64,000 nucleotides of DNA from Nocardioides sambongensis (GTDB lineage: Bacteria; Actinomycetota; Actinomycetes; Propionibacteriales; Nocardioidaceae), in the NCBI RefSeq assembly GCF_006494815.1, contig NZ_CP041091.1, positions 1 to 64,000 on the forward strand. The letters run 5' to 3'. Positions 36,111 to 47,981 of the stretch are shown here, piece after piece. A model generated the notes under the pieces. That model had not been told where the DNA came from, made no database searches, and was given only the letters and a program-made list of their open reading frames with translations. Each line of letters starts with the position of its first letter. Within the stretch, counting starts at the first letter, position 1. The position numbers were made by a program, and so were the translations under genes.

Positions 36111-37382
36111 ACGAGCCCCCGATTCCGCTCCCTGTCCCACCCGAACTACCGCCTCTACTTCGCCGGCAGCGTCGTCTCCAACGTCGGCACCTGGATGCAG
36201 CGCGTCGCCCAGGACTGGCTGGTCCTGACCATCCCCGGCAACGGTGGCGCCGAGCTCGGCATCACCACCGGGCTGCAGTTCCTGCCGGTGCTGCTGCTCT
36301 CGCCCTACGCCGGTGTGATCGCCGATCGCTTCCCCAAGCGGCGGATGCTGCAGATCACCCAGGCGACGATGGCGCTGGCCGCGCTCGCCCTCGGTGTGGT
36401 GGCGATCTCGGGGCACGTGGAGACCTGGCACATCTACGCGCTCGCGTTCGCCTTCGGCATCGGGTCGGCCTTCGACGCCCCGGCGCGCCAGGCGTTCGTC
36501 TCGGAGATGGTCGGTCCCGAGGACGTGACCAACGCGGTCAGCCTGAACTCGGCCGCCTTCAACACCGCCCGGATCCTCGGCCCGGCGTTGGCCGGCGTGC
36601 TGATCGGGGTGCTCGGTGGCGGCACCGAGGCGACCGGCTGGGTGATCGGTCTCAACGCGATCTCCTACCTCGCGGTGATCGCCCAGCTGGAGCGGATGGA
36701 CGTCGCGGCGCTGCACTCGCCGCGTCCGGTGGGGCGTCAGCCGGGGATGCTGCGGGAGGGCGTCGCCTACCTGCGGACGCAGCCGAAGATGATGATGATC
36801 CTGGTGATCGTCTTCTTCGCGGGCACCTTCGGGATGAACTTCCAGATGACCTCGGCGCTGATGGCCACCGAGGTCTACGGCAAGGGGCCCGGCGAGTTCG
36901 GGCTGCTCGGCTCGGCCCTGGCGGTCGGCTCGCTGAGCGGTGCGCTGATCGCCGCCGGGCGGACCAAGGTGCGGCTGCGGCTGATCGCCGGGGCGGCGCT
37001 GGCCTTCGGGGTCGCGGAGATCGTGGCCGGCCTGATGCCCGGCTACTGGACGTTCGTGCTGATGTGCCCGCTGATCGGTCTCGCCACGATCACCCTGCTC
37101 AACTCGGCCAACGCCACCCTGCAGGTCGAGTCGGACCCGCTGCTGCGGGGCCGGGTGATGGCGCTCTACATGACCATCGTGATGGGCGGGACCCCGCTCG
37201 GCTCGCCGGTGATCGGCTGGATCGGCGAGACGTACGGCGCCCGCTGGACGCTGCTGGTCGGCGGGGCGCTGGTGATCGTCGGTGTCGGTGTCGCGCTGCT
37301 GGTGCGTAGCAGCGCCGAGCAGCGGGTCGCCGCCCGGGCCGGGGAGCCGGCACCCGCGGGATCTGTCATGCTGCGCGGGTGA
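36111..37382 (+). CDS. MFS transporter, apparent ACG start codon
   Basis: The 423-residue drug/solute-type MFS protein reads (T/M)SPRFRSLSHPNYRLYFAGSVVSNVGTWMQRVAQDWLVL, the usual N-terminus of this subfamily, with about 11-12 helices. 'PYAGVIADRFPKRRMLQ' is the loop 2-3 motif. The only in-frame standard start is an ATG at 36195, which would delete the first helix; between the marR stop (36039) and 36195 there is no ATG, GTG or TTG. An ACG at 36111 lies 5 bases after a perfect AGGAG, exactly where a start belongs. Either ACG is used or the base is wrong. Its stop overlaps the purine permease GTG. Confidence 0.88.
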   Translation, partial: TSPRFRSLSHPNYRLYFAGSVVSNVGTWMQRVAQDWLVLTIPGNGGAELGITTGLQFLPVLLLSPYAGVIADRFPKRRMLQITQATMALAALALGVVAISGHVETWHIYALAFAFGIGSAFDAPARQAFVSEMVGPEDVTNAVSLNSAAFNTARILGPALAGVLIGVLGGGTEATGWVIGLNAISYLAVIAQLERMDVAALHSPRPVGRQPGMLREGVAYLRTQPKMMMILVIVFFAGTFGMNFQMTSALMATEVYGKGPGEFGLLGSALAVGSLSGALIAAGRTKVRLRLIAGAALAFGVAEIVAGLMPGYWTFVLMCPLIGLATITLLNSANATLQVESDPLLRGRVMALYMTIVMGGTPLGSPVIGWIGETYGARWTLLVGGALVIVGVGVALLVRSSAEQRVAARAGEPAPAGSVMLRG

Positions 37383-38824
37383 GCAACACGCGTGACGGGA
37401 GCGCCACGACGGGCACCCTGGACAACTTCTTCAAGATCAGCGAGCGGGGCTCGACCGTCGGGCGCGAGGTCCGGGGCGGCCTCGTCACCTTCTTCACGAT
37501 GGCCTACATCATCGTGCTGAACCCGCTCATCCTCGGCTTCGCGGTCGACGCCGACGGCCAGTTCCTCGGCGGCGGGGGTGAGCCGAACCTGGCCGCGATC
37601 GCCGCCGGCACCTCGTTGGTCGCCGGCGTGCTCACGATCCTGATGGGCGTCGTCGCCAACTATCCGATGGCATTGGCCACCGGCCTCGGCCTCAACGCCT
37701 TCCTCGCCGTGGCGGTCGCCTCCCAGATGACGTGGGCGGACGCGATGGGCCTGGTGGTGCTCGAGGGCCTGGTGATCCTGGTGCTGGTGCTCACCGGCTT
37801 CCGGACCGCCGTCTTCCACGCCATCCCGTCCCAGCTCAAGGTGGCGATCTCGGTCGGCATCGGCCTCTTCATCGCGCTGGTCGGTCTCGTCGACGCGGGG
37901 GTGGTCACCCGGATCCCCGACGTCGCCCAGACCACGGTGCCGGTGCAGCTCGGCTTCGACGGCCAGCTCAGCGGCTGGCCGGTACTGATCTTCGTCGCGG
38001 GCCTGCTCCTCCTGGCCGCGCTGTGGGTGCGGCAGGTGCCCGGCGCGATCCTGATCTCGATCCTGGTGATGACCGTGGTCGCGATCGTCGTCGAGGCCAT
38101 CGTCGACGCGGGCGACGCCTGGGGGCTGTCCGTCCCCGCGCTGCCCGACACCGTGGTGGACACCCCGGACTTCGGCACGCTCGGTGAGTTCAACCTGTTC
38201 GGCTCGTTCTCCGAGGTCGGCGTCATCGCCGCCCTGCTGCTCGTCTTCACGCTGCTGATCGCCGACTTCTTCGACACCATGGGCACGATGACCGCGGTCG
38301 GCGCCGAGGCCGGGCTGCTCGATGAGGAGGGCAAGCCGCCCCACGCCGAGCGGATCCTGGTGGTGGACTCCCTGGCCGCAGCGGCCGGCGGTGCCGCCGG
38401 TGTCTCGTCGAACACCTCCTACATCGAGTCCACCACGGGGGTCGGCGAGGGCGCCCGCACAGGTCTGGCCTCGGTGGTCACCGGCGCGCTGTTCCTGCTG
38501 ACGATCTTCCTGGCGCCGCTCGCGGCGATGATCCCCTCGCAGGCCGCCGTCCCGGCGCTGGTCCTGGTCGGCTTCCTGATGATGCAGCAGATCGGCGAGA
38601 TCTCCTGGAAGGACGTCGAGATCGCCTTCCCGGCGTTCCTGACGATCGTGCTGATGCCGTTCACCTACTCGATCACGGCCGGCATCGGCGCGGGCTTCAT
38701 CACCTTCGTCTTCCTCAAGGCGGTCCGGGGCAAGGCCGGCCAGGTGAGCCCGCTGCTGTGGGTGGTCTCGGCCCTGTTCGTGGTCTACTTCGCCATCGAC
38801 CCGCTGACCCGCTGGCTGACCTGA
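37379..38824 (+). CDS. NCS2 family purine permease, AzgA type
   Basis: The 481-residue transporter resembles AzgA (adenine/guanine/hypoxanthine uptake): 'NFFKISERGSTVGREVRGGLVTFFTMAYIIVLNPLIL' is the strongly conserved N-terminus, and 'NYPMALATGLGLNAFLA', 'FFDTMGTMTAVGAEAGLLD' and 'GVSSNTSYIESTTGVGEGARTGLASVVTG' are core NCS2 motifs lining the substrate site. About 12-14 membrane helices are expected. The GTG overlaps the MFS stop by 4 bases. Exact purine not determined. A terminator hairpin follows. Confidence 0.93.
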   Translation: MSNTRDGSATTGTLDNFFKISERGSTVGREVRGGLVTFFTMAYIIVLNPLILGFAVDADGQFLGGGGEPNLAAIAAGTSLVAGVLTILMGVVANYPMALATGLGLNAFLAVAVASQMTWADAMGLVVLEGLVILVLVLTGFRTAVFHAIPSQLKVAISVGIGLFIALVGLVDAGVVTRIPDVAQTTVPVQLGFDGQLSGWPVLIFVAGLLLLAALWVRQVPGAILISILVMTVVAIVVEAIVDAGDAWGLSVPALPDTVVDTPDFGTLGEFNLFGSFSEVGVIAALLLVFTLLIADFFDTMGTMTAVGAEAGLLDEEGKPPHAERILVVDSLAAAAGGAAGVSSNTSYIESTTGVGEGARTGLASVVTGALFLLTIFLAPLAAMIPSQAAVPALVLVGFLMMQQIGEISWKDVEIAFPAFLTIVLMPFTYSITAGIGAGFITFVFLKAVRGKAGQVSPLLWVVSALFVVYFAIDPLTRWLT

Positions 38825-38890
38825 GTCACCGACGGGGACACTGACCGGACCGACGCCTGGAGGACCGCACGGCCCAGGCGGCGACGGGCC

Positions 38891-38914
38891 GCTCCGGAGC
38901 CTCGGCTCCGGGGC
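38891..38914 (+). terminator. Terminator after the purine permease
   Basis: CCGGAGCC (38894-38901) pairs with GGCTCCGG (38904-38911), extended outward by GCT/GGC. It lies 67 bp after the permease stop and upstream of the str-operon promoter. Confidence 0.6.
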
Positions 38915-38926
38915 AGCCTCGCAGTT

Positions 38927-38955
38927 TTGCGTACGCCTCAGGCGGCCGGTAATCT
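38927..38955 (+). promoter_or_regulatory. Promoter of the str operon
   Basis: TTGCGT (38927-38932) and TAATCT (38950-38955) are spaced by exactly 17 bp, a good match to housekeeping-sigma promoters. The rpsL GTG is about 145 bp beyond the predicted start, leaving a leader for regulation. Confidence 0.65.
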
Positions 38956-39105
38956 CGTGGCTTGTGTCTGGCACGCCGGACACGTCGCGCGCGCCCCGCC
39001 GAGCACCATCGCCGGCCCGGATGCGCCCGAGGCACAGAGCAGCAAGCATCACCCGTGCCCGGCAAGGTGCCGAGCACTGAGAGACCACCGAAAGGGAACC
39101 ACCAG

Positions 39106-39476
39106 GTGCCCACCATTCAGCAGTTGGTCCGCAAGGGCCGCCAGGACAAGGTGTCCAAGAACAAGACGCCTGCCCTGAAGGGATCCCCCAGCGTCGCGGT
39201 GTCTGCACCCGCGTCTACACCACCACCCCGAAGAAGCCGAACTCCGCCCTCCGGAAGGTCGCCCGTGTGCGCCTCTCCAGCGGCGTCGAGGTCACCGCTT
39301 ACATCCCGGGTGAGGGTCACAACCTCCAGGAGCACTCGATCGTGCTCGTTCGCGGCGGTCGTGTGAAGGACCTGCCCGGTGTCCGTTACAAGGTCATCCG
39401 TGGCGCGCTCGACACCCAGGCCGTGAAGAACCGTAAGCAGGCCCGCAGCCGCTACGGCGCGAAGAAGGAGAAGTAA
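39106..39476 (+). CDS. rpsL: 30S ribosomal protein S12, with one-base frameshift
   Basis: S12 shapes the decoding centre. The GTG start reads [20 protein letters not shown], then 'TPALKGSP', after which one C is missing in the CCCCC run at 39185-39189. The rest continues in another frame as '[21 protein letters not shown]' to '[12 protein letters not shown]'. Length is 371 bp (3n-1); repaired it is 123 residues, normal for S12. The streptomycin-site residues are wild-type Lys (KKPNS and RVKDLPG). Because rpsL is essential, a real frameshift is not credible, so this is a sequence error. It is first in the str operon; rpsG starts 2 bp after the stop. Confidence 0.97.
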
Positions 39477-39478
39477 GG

Positions 39479-39949
39479 ATGCCTCGTAAGGGCCCCGCGC
39501 CGAAGCGCCCCATCGACATCGACCCGGTCTACGGGTCGCAGCTGGTCACCCAGCTCGTCTCCAAGGTCCTCCAGGACGGCAAGAAGCAGGTCGCCCAGCG
39601 GATCGTCTACTCCGCCCTCGAGGGCACCCGGGAGAAGACCGGCACCGACCCGGTGATCACCCTCAAGCGTGCGCTCGACAACGTCCGCCCGGCGATCGAG
39701 GTCAAGTCCCGCCGCGTCGGTGGCGCGACCTACCAGGTCCCGATCGAGGTCAAGGGCAACCGCGGCACCACGCTCGCGCTGCGCTGGCTCGTCGGCTACG
39801 CCGCCGCCCGCCGTGAGAAGACCATGAGCGAGCGCCTGATGAACGAGATCCTCGACGCCTCCAACGGCCTCGGTGCCGCGGTGAAGAAGCGCGAGGACAC
39901 CCACAAGATGGCCGAGTCGAACAAGGCCTTCGCGCACTACCGCTGGTGA
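39479..39949 (+). CDS. rpsG: 30S ribosomal protein S7
   Basis: This 156-residue S7 begins [20 protein letters not shown] and contains '[28 protein letters not shown]', the rRNA-binding helix region, and ends '[10 protein letters not shown]'-like (NKAFAHYRW). It initiates 30S assembly at the 3' domain of 16S rRNA. It starts 2 bp after rpsL, with a strong hairpin between it and fusA. Confidence 0.97.
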   Translation: MPRKGPAPKRPIDIDPVYGSQLVTQLVSKVLQDGKKQVAQRIVYSALEGTREKTGTDPVITLKRALDNVRPAIEVKSRRVGGATYQVPIEVKGNRGTTLALRWLVGYAAARREKTMSERLMNEILDASNGLGAAVKKREDTHKMAESNKAFAHYRW

Positions 39950-39953
39950 CGTC

Positions 39954-39982
39954 CCGGTGGGGCGGGCAACCGCTCCCACCGG
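39954..39982 (+). other. Hairpin between rpsG and fusA
   Basis: CCGGTGGG (39954-39961) pairs perfectly with CCCACCGG (39975-39982) around a 13-base loop, beginning 5 bases after the rpsG stop. In other str operons this intercistronic region is where S7 binds for feedback control; here it is only a candidate regulatory or processing structure. Confidence 0.5.
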
Positions 39983-40033
39983 CCGTTCCGGCATCCAGTC
40001 CCGAACCTCACTATCTAAGGAACGCTGACTCAC

Positions 40034-42145
<2,112 letters not shown>

Positions 42146-42228
42146 TCCTCTCGGATTCCTCGGCGCCGGCCCTCGGCACCACCCTTTCAGTACGAGTCAA
42201 GTAACACACACACCAGGAGGAGCCCCCA

Positions 42229-43422
<1,194 letters not shown>

Positions 43423-43464
43423 GGACCGGCGGATCGAGCTTGCTCGTATCCGCTCCGAACTGAA

Positions 43465-43516
43465 GTGATCCCGACGAGCGAAGCGAGTCGGACCGATCAC
43501 GAAGTGAACCACTTCG
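43465..43516 (+). other. Two adjacent hairpins downstream of tuf
   Basis: GTGATC-CCGAC pairs with GTCGG-(ac)-CGATCAC-type sequence (43465-43500) and is followed at once by a small CGAAGTG/CACTTCG hairpin (43500-43516). A further hairpin, CGGAT-GAGC paired with GCTC-ATCCG, lies at about 43430-43452. These stacked elements could stabilise the tuf mRNA 3' end against exonucleases. Confidence 0.55.
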
Positions 43517-43539
43517 CCTGATCGACCCAGCGGTCTGAC

Positions 43540-43572
43540 AGAACCCCCGAGCCTCCGGGCTCGGGGGGTTCT
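43540..43572 (+). terminator. Strong terminator of the str operon
   Basis: AGAACCCCCGAGC (43540-43552) pairs with GCTCGGGGGGTTCT (43559-43572) around a 6-base loop, followed by GCGTTTGCGG. It is a clear intrinsic terminator 118 bp after tuf. Confidence 0.9.
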
Positions 43573-43611
43573 GCGTTTGCGGGGGTGTGCCGGCGTGGGA
43601 GGATCCCGGTC

Positions 43612-43965
43612 GTGAGTGACAGCCAGCCAGGCCCGCAGGGGCCGAACCCGTACGACCCTCGCCCGTACCAGGCCTACCCGGGCGGCCAGGTGCCGTTCGG
43701 CCCGCCTCCGGACCACCCGGAGGCCTCCAAGATCCTGATCCTGGGCATCCTCGGCTTCGCCCTCTGCCAGGTGCTCTCGCCGTTCGCCTGGATCATGGGC
43801 AACCGGGTAAAGAAGGAGATCGAGGCGTCGGGCGGGCGCTGGGGCGGTCAGCAGTACGTCACCGTCGGCTGGATCCTCGGCATCGTGGGGTCGGTGATCC
43901 TGCTGCTCGGGCTGCTCTTCGGCATCGGCTACATCCTGCTCATCGCGATCGCCGTCTCGGCCTGA
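43612..43965 (+). CDS. DUF4190-like small membrane protein
   Basis: The 117-residue protein has a Pro/Gly/Tyr-rich cytoplasmic N-terminus (about 40 residues) and two membrane helices ('[23 protein letters not shown]' and '[35 protein letters not shown]') around '[16 protein letters not shown]', a layout typical of DUF4190. Function is unknown. The GTG at 43612 is chosen by context. The trmB gene begins 2 bases after its stop, so they are likely co-transcribed. Confidence 0.82.
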   Translation: MSDSQPGPQGPNPYDPRPYQAYPGGQVPFGPPPDHPEASKILILGILGFALCQVLSPFAWIMGNRVKKEIEASGGRWGGQQYVTVGWILGIVGSVILLLGLLFGIGYILLIAIAVSA

Positions 43966-43967
43966 GC

Positions 43968-44711
43968 ATGACCGACCGGACCCCGCCGGCACGCCCGCAC
44001 CACAAGCTGACCGAGGACGGCCGACGGATGCGGGAGGTGCTGAGCTACTCCCGCCGCGGCAACCGGTTCACCCCCCAGCAGCAGTCCGCCTGGGACGCGC
44101 ACCACGCCGACTGGGTGATCCCCGACGAGGCGGTCGACCAGCCCGGCTTCAGCTTCGACACGGCGTTCGGGCGGGGCCCGGGGGAGCGGGACGGGCTGAT
44201 CGTGGAGATCGGCTCGGGTGTCGGCGAGGCGACCGCTGCGCTGGCGGCCGCGCGACCGTCGTACGACGTGCTGGCGTTCGAGGTGTGGCGGCCGGGCGTC
44301 GCCGCGACCCTGGCGCGCCTGCACGAAGCGGGCGCGGAGAACGTGCGGCTGTGCGGGGTGGACGCCGTCTGGTCGCTCGAGCACCTCTGCGAGCCCTCCT
44401 CGATCAGTGAGCTGTGGACCTTCTTCCCGGACCCGTGGCGCAAGGCCCGCCACCACAAGCGGCGGCTCGTCGACCCCACCTTCGCGGCCCTGGTCGCCAC
44501 CCGGCTGGTGCCGGGCGGACTCTGGCGCCTGGCCACGGACTGGGCCGACTACGCCGAGCAGATGGCCGCGGTCCTCGACGCCGAGCCCGGCCTGGAGGGC
44601 GGCCCGGTGGAGCGTTGGGAGGAGCGCCCGGTGACCAAGTTCGAGCGCAAGGGCGTCGCCGTCGGGCGGACCATCGCTGACTTCGCCTACCGGCGCCCTG
44701 CCGCGTCCTGA
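43968..44711 (+). CDS. trmB: tRNA (guanine(46)-N7)-methyltransferase
   Basis: TrmB (247 residues) methylates G46 of tRNA variable loops. '[31 protein letters not shown]' is the SAM-binding motif (E-I-G-x-G-x-G), '[21 protein letters not shown]' is the strongly conserved PDPWxKxRHxKRRL signature, and '[13 protein letters not shown]' follows. The start ATG is clear. It is preceded by the DUF4190 gene. Confidence 0.96.
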   Translation: MTDRTPPARPHHKLTEDGRRMREVLSYSRRGNRFTPQQQSAWDAHHADWVIPDEAVDQPGFSFDTAFGRGPGERDGLIVEIGSGVGEATAALAAARPSYDVLAFEVWRPGVAATLARLHEAGAENVRLCGVDAVWSLEHLCEPSSISELWTFFPDPWRKARHHKRRLVDPTFAALVATRLVPGGLWRLATDWADYAEQMAAVLDAEPGLEGGPVERWEERPVTKFERKGVAVGRTIADFAYRRPAAS

Positions 44712-44799
44712 CGCCACCCGTCGCCGCCCCGGGGCCGGCTGGCGTGTCGTGCGCGGCGGCGTACGGTGGAGGCGACGTCGATGGAGAAGGAGGCCGGCG

Positions 44800-45222
44800 A
44801 TGACCGAGCAGCCGAGCGATGACCGCGAGGTGTACGGCGACTACAGCGTGGACGACGAGAACCAGCTCGACCCCGCGGACACCCTGGAGGACGCCGACCT
44901 CGACGACGAGCTCGACCGGGGATACTCCCCGCCGGAGCGCTACTCGGCCGCCCAGCGGCAGGGCGAGGAGGAGGGCCTCGACGGCCGGCTCGCCCAGGAG
45001 GAGCCGGAGGTGGACGCCGCGCTCGCCGACGACCCGGAGCGGTACGACGAGCGCGTGGCGGACTACGAGCCCGAGGTCGGCGACCAGCGCTCCGGCCGAC
45101 TGGTCGACCCGGACCAGGGCTTCGGCGAGGACCAGGAGAAGTCCATGGTCGGCGACGACGTGGGCATCGACGGAGCGGCGGCATCGGCCGAGGAGGCCGC
45201 GATGCACATCATCGAGGACTGA
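44800..45222 (+). CDS. DUF5709 domain-containing acidic protein
   Basis: The 140-residue protein has a GAGAAGGAGG ribosome-binding site before the ATG at 44800. It is very acidic and disordered-looking, with 'EVYGDYSVDDENQLDPADTLEDADLDDELDRGYSPPERYS', the diagnostic DUF5709 N-terminus, then 'LDGRLAQEEPEVD' and 'AEEAAMHIIED'. Function is unknown in this actinobacterial family. It is followed by 366 bp with no certain gene. Confidence 0.9.
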   Translation: MTEQPSDDREVYGDYSVDDENQLDPADTLEDADLDDELDRGYSPPERYSAAQRQGEEEGLDGRLAQEEPEVDAALADDPERYDERVADYEPEVGDQRSGRLVDPDQGFGEDQEKSMVGDDVGIDGAAASAEEAAMHIIED

Positions 45223-45389
45223 CCGGGCGGTCCCGCCCGCCGCGGCGCTGGCGGCTTCGTTTCGGGCGTGTGACGTTCTCGCGCCGTTCACCGGCGATTG
45301 TGGCGTGTTGCCCGGATCCGGCGGTTCGGAGGCGTACGTTCCGAAGTACTGGCGGGTGGGGAAGCCCGCCACATCTGGAGGCCCGTTCG

Positions 45390-45550
45390 TGAACAACGAC
45401 CTGATCACCCCGGGGGAGCACGGTGCGCTCTGCGCCGCCCCCGCTGTGGCGGGGCGCCGGCACCCCGGCGTTCGGGCAGGCATGTGTCGGCGGGGCCCAT
45501 CCTCCGTCGAGTGGCGCAGCGTCTCCCGGTCCACCGTCGAGGAACAGTAG
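45390..45550 (+). CDS. Possible small ORF upstream of PIN-PhoH (weak)
   Basis: Between the DUF5709 gene and PIN-PhoH (45223-45588) the only candidate is a GTG at 45390, preceded by GGAGG at good spacing, opening 53 codons ([20 protein letters not shown]...). The first 20 codons have the expected GC bias but the rest do not, and part overlaps an imperfect GC hairpin (about 45434-45460). It could be a leader peptide, a frameshifted small gene, or chance. I see no other feature in the stretch. Confidence 0.3.
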
Positions 45551-45588
45551 GCCGGGCGCGGGTGCGCGTGCGGTCGGTGAGGTCAGTC

Positions 45589-46934
45589 ATGGCAACCACC
45601 AAGTCCCCGTCCGGTCCGCATCCGTCCGGCCCCTCGAAGAAGCGGCGCACCTACGTCCTCGACACCAGCGTCCTGCTGGCCGACCCGGGCGCACTCCGTC
45701 GATTCGCCGAGCACGAGGTCGTGCTGCCCGTCGTGGTGATCACCGAGCTGGAGGGAAAGCGACACCACCCCGAGCTCGGCTACTTCGCCCGCGGCGCGCT
45801 GCGCATGCTCGACGAGATGCGCGTCAGCCACGGCAGGCTCGACACGCCCGTCCCCGTGGGGGAGGAGGGCGGCTCGATCCGGGTCGAGCTGAACCACACG
45901 GACGCGTCGTCGCTGCCGTCCGGGTTCCGGCTGGGCGACAACGACACCCGGATCCTCGCGGTCGCCCGCAACCTGGCCGACGAGGGGCACGACGTCACCC
46001 TGGTCTCCAAGGACCTGCCGCTGCGGATCAAGGCGTCCGCGGTCGGACTGGCCGCCGAGGAGTACCGCGGCGAGGCGATCTCCGACTCCGACACCGGCTA
46101 CACCGGGATGACCGAGATCGAGGTCGCGGCCGATCACGTCGACGAGCTCTACGAGGACGGCACCGTGGACCTGGACGCGGCACGGCAGCTGCCGTGCCAC
46201 ACCGGGCTGGTGCTCCTCTCCGAGCGCGGTACGGCGCTGGGCCGGGTGGGTCCCGACAAGCAGGTGCACCTGGTGCGGGGGACCGCGAGGCGTTCGGCAT
46301 CCACGGCCGCAGCGCCGAGCAGCGGATCGCGCTGGAGATGCTGCTCGACCCCGACGTCGGCATCGTCTCCCTCGGCGGGCGTGCCGGCACCGGCAAGTCG
46401 GCGCTGGCGCTGTGCGCGGGACTCGAGGCGGTGATGGAGCGCCAGCAGCACAAGAAGGTGGTGGTGTTCCGGCCGCTCTTCGCCGTCGGCGGCCAGGAGC
46501 TCGGCTACCTCCCCGGCTCGGAGTCGGAGAAGATGTCGCCGTGGGCGCAGGCCGTCTTCGACACGCTCGGCGCACTGACCTCGACCAGCGTGGTGGACGA
46601 GATCCTCGACCGGGGGATGCTCGAGGTGCTCCCGCTGACCCACATCCGCGGCCGCTCCCTGCACGACGCCTTCGTGATCGTCGACGAGGCGCAGTCGCTG
46701 GAGCGCAACGTGCTGCTCACCGTGCTCTCCCGGATCGGCGCCAACTCCAAGGTCGTGCTCACCCACGACGTCGCCCAGCGCGACAACCTGCGGGTGGGGC
46801 GTCACGACGGCGTGGTCGCGGTGGTGGAGAAGCTCAAGGGCCACCCGCTCTTCGCACACGTCACGCTGACCCGGTCGGAGCGCTCGCCGATCGCGGCGCT
46901 GGTGACCGAGATGCTGGAGAACGTGGTCGTCTGA
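45589..46934 (+). CDS. PIN-PhoH fusion protein (PhoH2 type), with one-base frameshift
   Basis: The N-terminal PIN domain (about 20-165) has '[15 protein letters not shown]' and '[16 protein letters not shown]' and '[12 protein letters not shown]', the acidic nuclease residues. After 'DKQVHLVR' one G is missing in the GGGGG run at 46277-46281; the C-terminal PhoH ATPase continues in another frame with '[19 protein letters not shown]' (Walker A), '[23 protein letters not shown]' (Walker B) and '[12 protein letters not shown]'. Repaired length is about 448 residues (3n-1). PhoH2 in actinobacteria is an RNA helicase/ribonuclease, and in mycobacteria part of a phoAT-phoH2 toxin-like operon. No clear antitoxin is seen here. 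A strong terminator follows. Confidence 0.93.
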
Positions 46935-46957
46935 GTCGCTGGTCCGCCGTGTCGGGT

Positions 46958-47003
46958 GGGTCGGTGCGTCCCGTGGGTCCGGGCCCGCGGGACGCACCGA
47001 CCC
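46958..47003 (+). terminator. Long-stem terminator after PIN-PhoH
   Basis: The first 16 bases (GGGTCGGTGCGTCCCG) pair perfectly with the last 16, and the stem extends inwards by four more pairs (one G-T) to a 6-base loop. It lies 24 bp after the stop. Confidence 0.88.
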
Positions 47004-47159
47004 CTGGCCTGCCCCGGACGCCGCCGCGTGGCGCGAGCGATCCCTGTGCCAGATGTGACTGCTGAGTAGCAACACTCTGTCCACGGCGGCGCGCCGCGGT
47101 TTGCACCCGCCCTGCACGTCAGGCATGGTGGTCGAGCCGCCAGCAGCATCGACAACGGA

Positions 47160-47198
47160 GTCGGGCAACTCTCGGTGGCGCACTGCCGAGTCCCCGAC
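47160..47198 (+). other. Stem-loop in the leader of the transglycosylase-like gene
   Basis: GTCGGG (47160-47165) pairs with CCCGAC (47193-47198) and ACTC-CGG with CCGAGT inside it, with single-base bulges. The structure ends 17 bases before the TTG start, so it could influence translation or termination. I compared it with the c-di-AMP (ydaO) riboswitch found before resuscitation-factor genes and did not see the conserved core. Confidence 0.4.
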
Positions 47199-47215
47199 CC
47201 CACGGATACGTTCTC

Positions 47216-47875
47216 TTGTCGAAGCCTGCCAATCCTGCGCCCAAGCACCGCGGGGCACCCCGCCACGCGCACCTCAAGGAAGCTCCGAAGACCGCCGCAC
47301 GCAACGTGCTGGTGCTGTCCTCGGTGGCCGCCGCGGTGACCGGTGTGTCGGTGGGAGCCGGCGTGCTCGGTGAGGGCGCCGGCAGCCCTGCCGCTGCGCC
47401 CGCCGCCGACATCGGCACCGTGTTCAGCGGTGGCGGCACCGTGGTCGAGGCCGCGGCCGACCGCGAGGAGGTCGTCTCCCGCGACGACCAGCGCGGCGCC
47501 GCGGATCCCGCGAAGCGCGCCAGCCTCGTCGAGGAGGCTCCCGCGGCGATGACCGAGGCGCGCAGCCTCTCCGACTCCGACCCCAAGGACATCGCCCGTG
47601 CGCTGATGGCCGACTTCGGCTTCAGCGTGAGCGAGTTCGGTTGCCTGGACTCGCTGTGGACGCGTGAGTCCGGCTGGTCGGTGACCGCCGACAACCCGAG
47701 CTCGAGCGCCTACGGCATCCCGCAGGCCCTGCCGGGCTCCAAGATGGCCTCCGCCGGCGCCGACTGGGCCACCAACCCGGTCACCCAGATTACCTGGGGC
47801 CTCGGCTACATCCAGGACCGCTACGGCAGCCCGTGCGGCGCCTGGGGGCACTCGCAGTCGGTCGGCTGGTACTGA
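47216..47875 (+). CDS. Lytic transglycosylase-like (aggregation-promoting factor-type) secreted protein
   Basis: From a TTG at 47216 it has 219 residues; no ATG or GTG fits upstream. The N-terminus is basic (SKPANPAPKHRGAPRHAHLKEAP) followed by a hydrophobic segment ('VLVLSSVAAAVTGVSVGAGVL'), acting as a signal peptide or anchor. A disordered Ala/Glu region leads to the C-terminal ~95-residue lysozyme-like domain: 'LMADFGFSVSEFGCLDSLWTRESGWSVTADNPSSSAYGIPQALPGSKMASAGADW' has the catalytic Glu context (TRESGW) and 'GIPQ', and it ends 'GSPCGAWGHSQSVGWY'. Such proteins cleave or bind peptidoglycan. It is a single gene. Confidence 0.85.
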   Translation: MSKPANPAPKHRGAPRHAHLKEAPKTAARNVLVLSSVAAAVTGVSVGAGVLGEGAGSPAAAPAADIGTVFSGGGTVVEAAADREEVVSRDDQRGAADPAKRASLVEEAPAAMTEARSLSDSDPKDIARALMADFGFSVSEFGCLDSLWTRESGWSVTADNPSSSAYGIPQALPGSKMASAGADWATNPVTQITWGLGYIQDRYGSPCGAWGHSQSVGWY

Positions 47876-47981
47876 CCCCTCATCCCGGCTCAGCCGGCAC
47901 CGAGCGGGCTGGCGCTGGCGGGACGGCGCGACGTCCGGCGCCGCCCGGGACGCGATTGACCCGGCCGCGTAGGTTGATCGC

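Noticed and set aside
47100..47215. c-di-AMP (ydaO) riboswitch before the transglycosylase-like gene
   Set aside because: A GCCGAGTCC string recalls the motif, but the rest of the conserved core is missing and coding begins 20 bases later.
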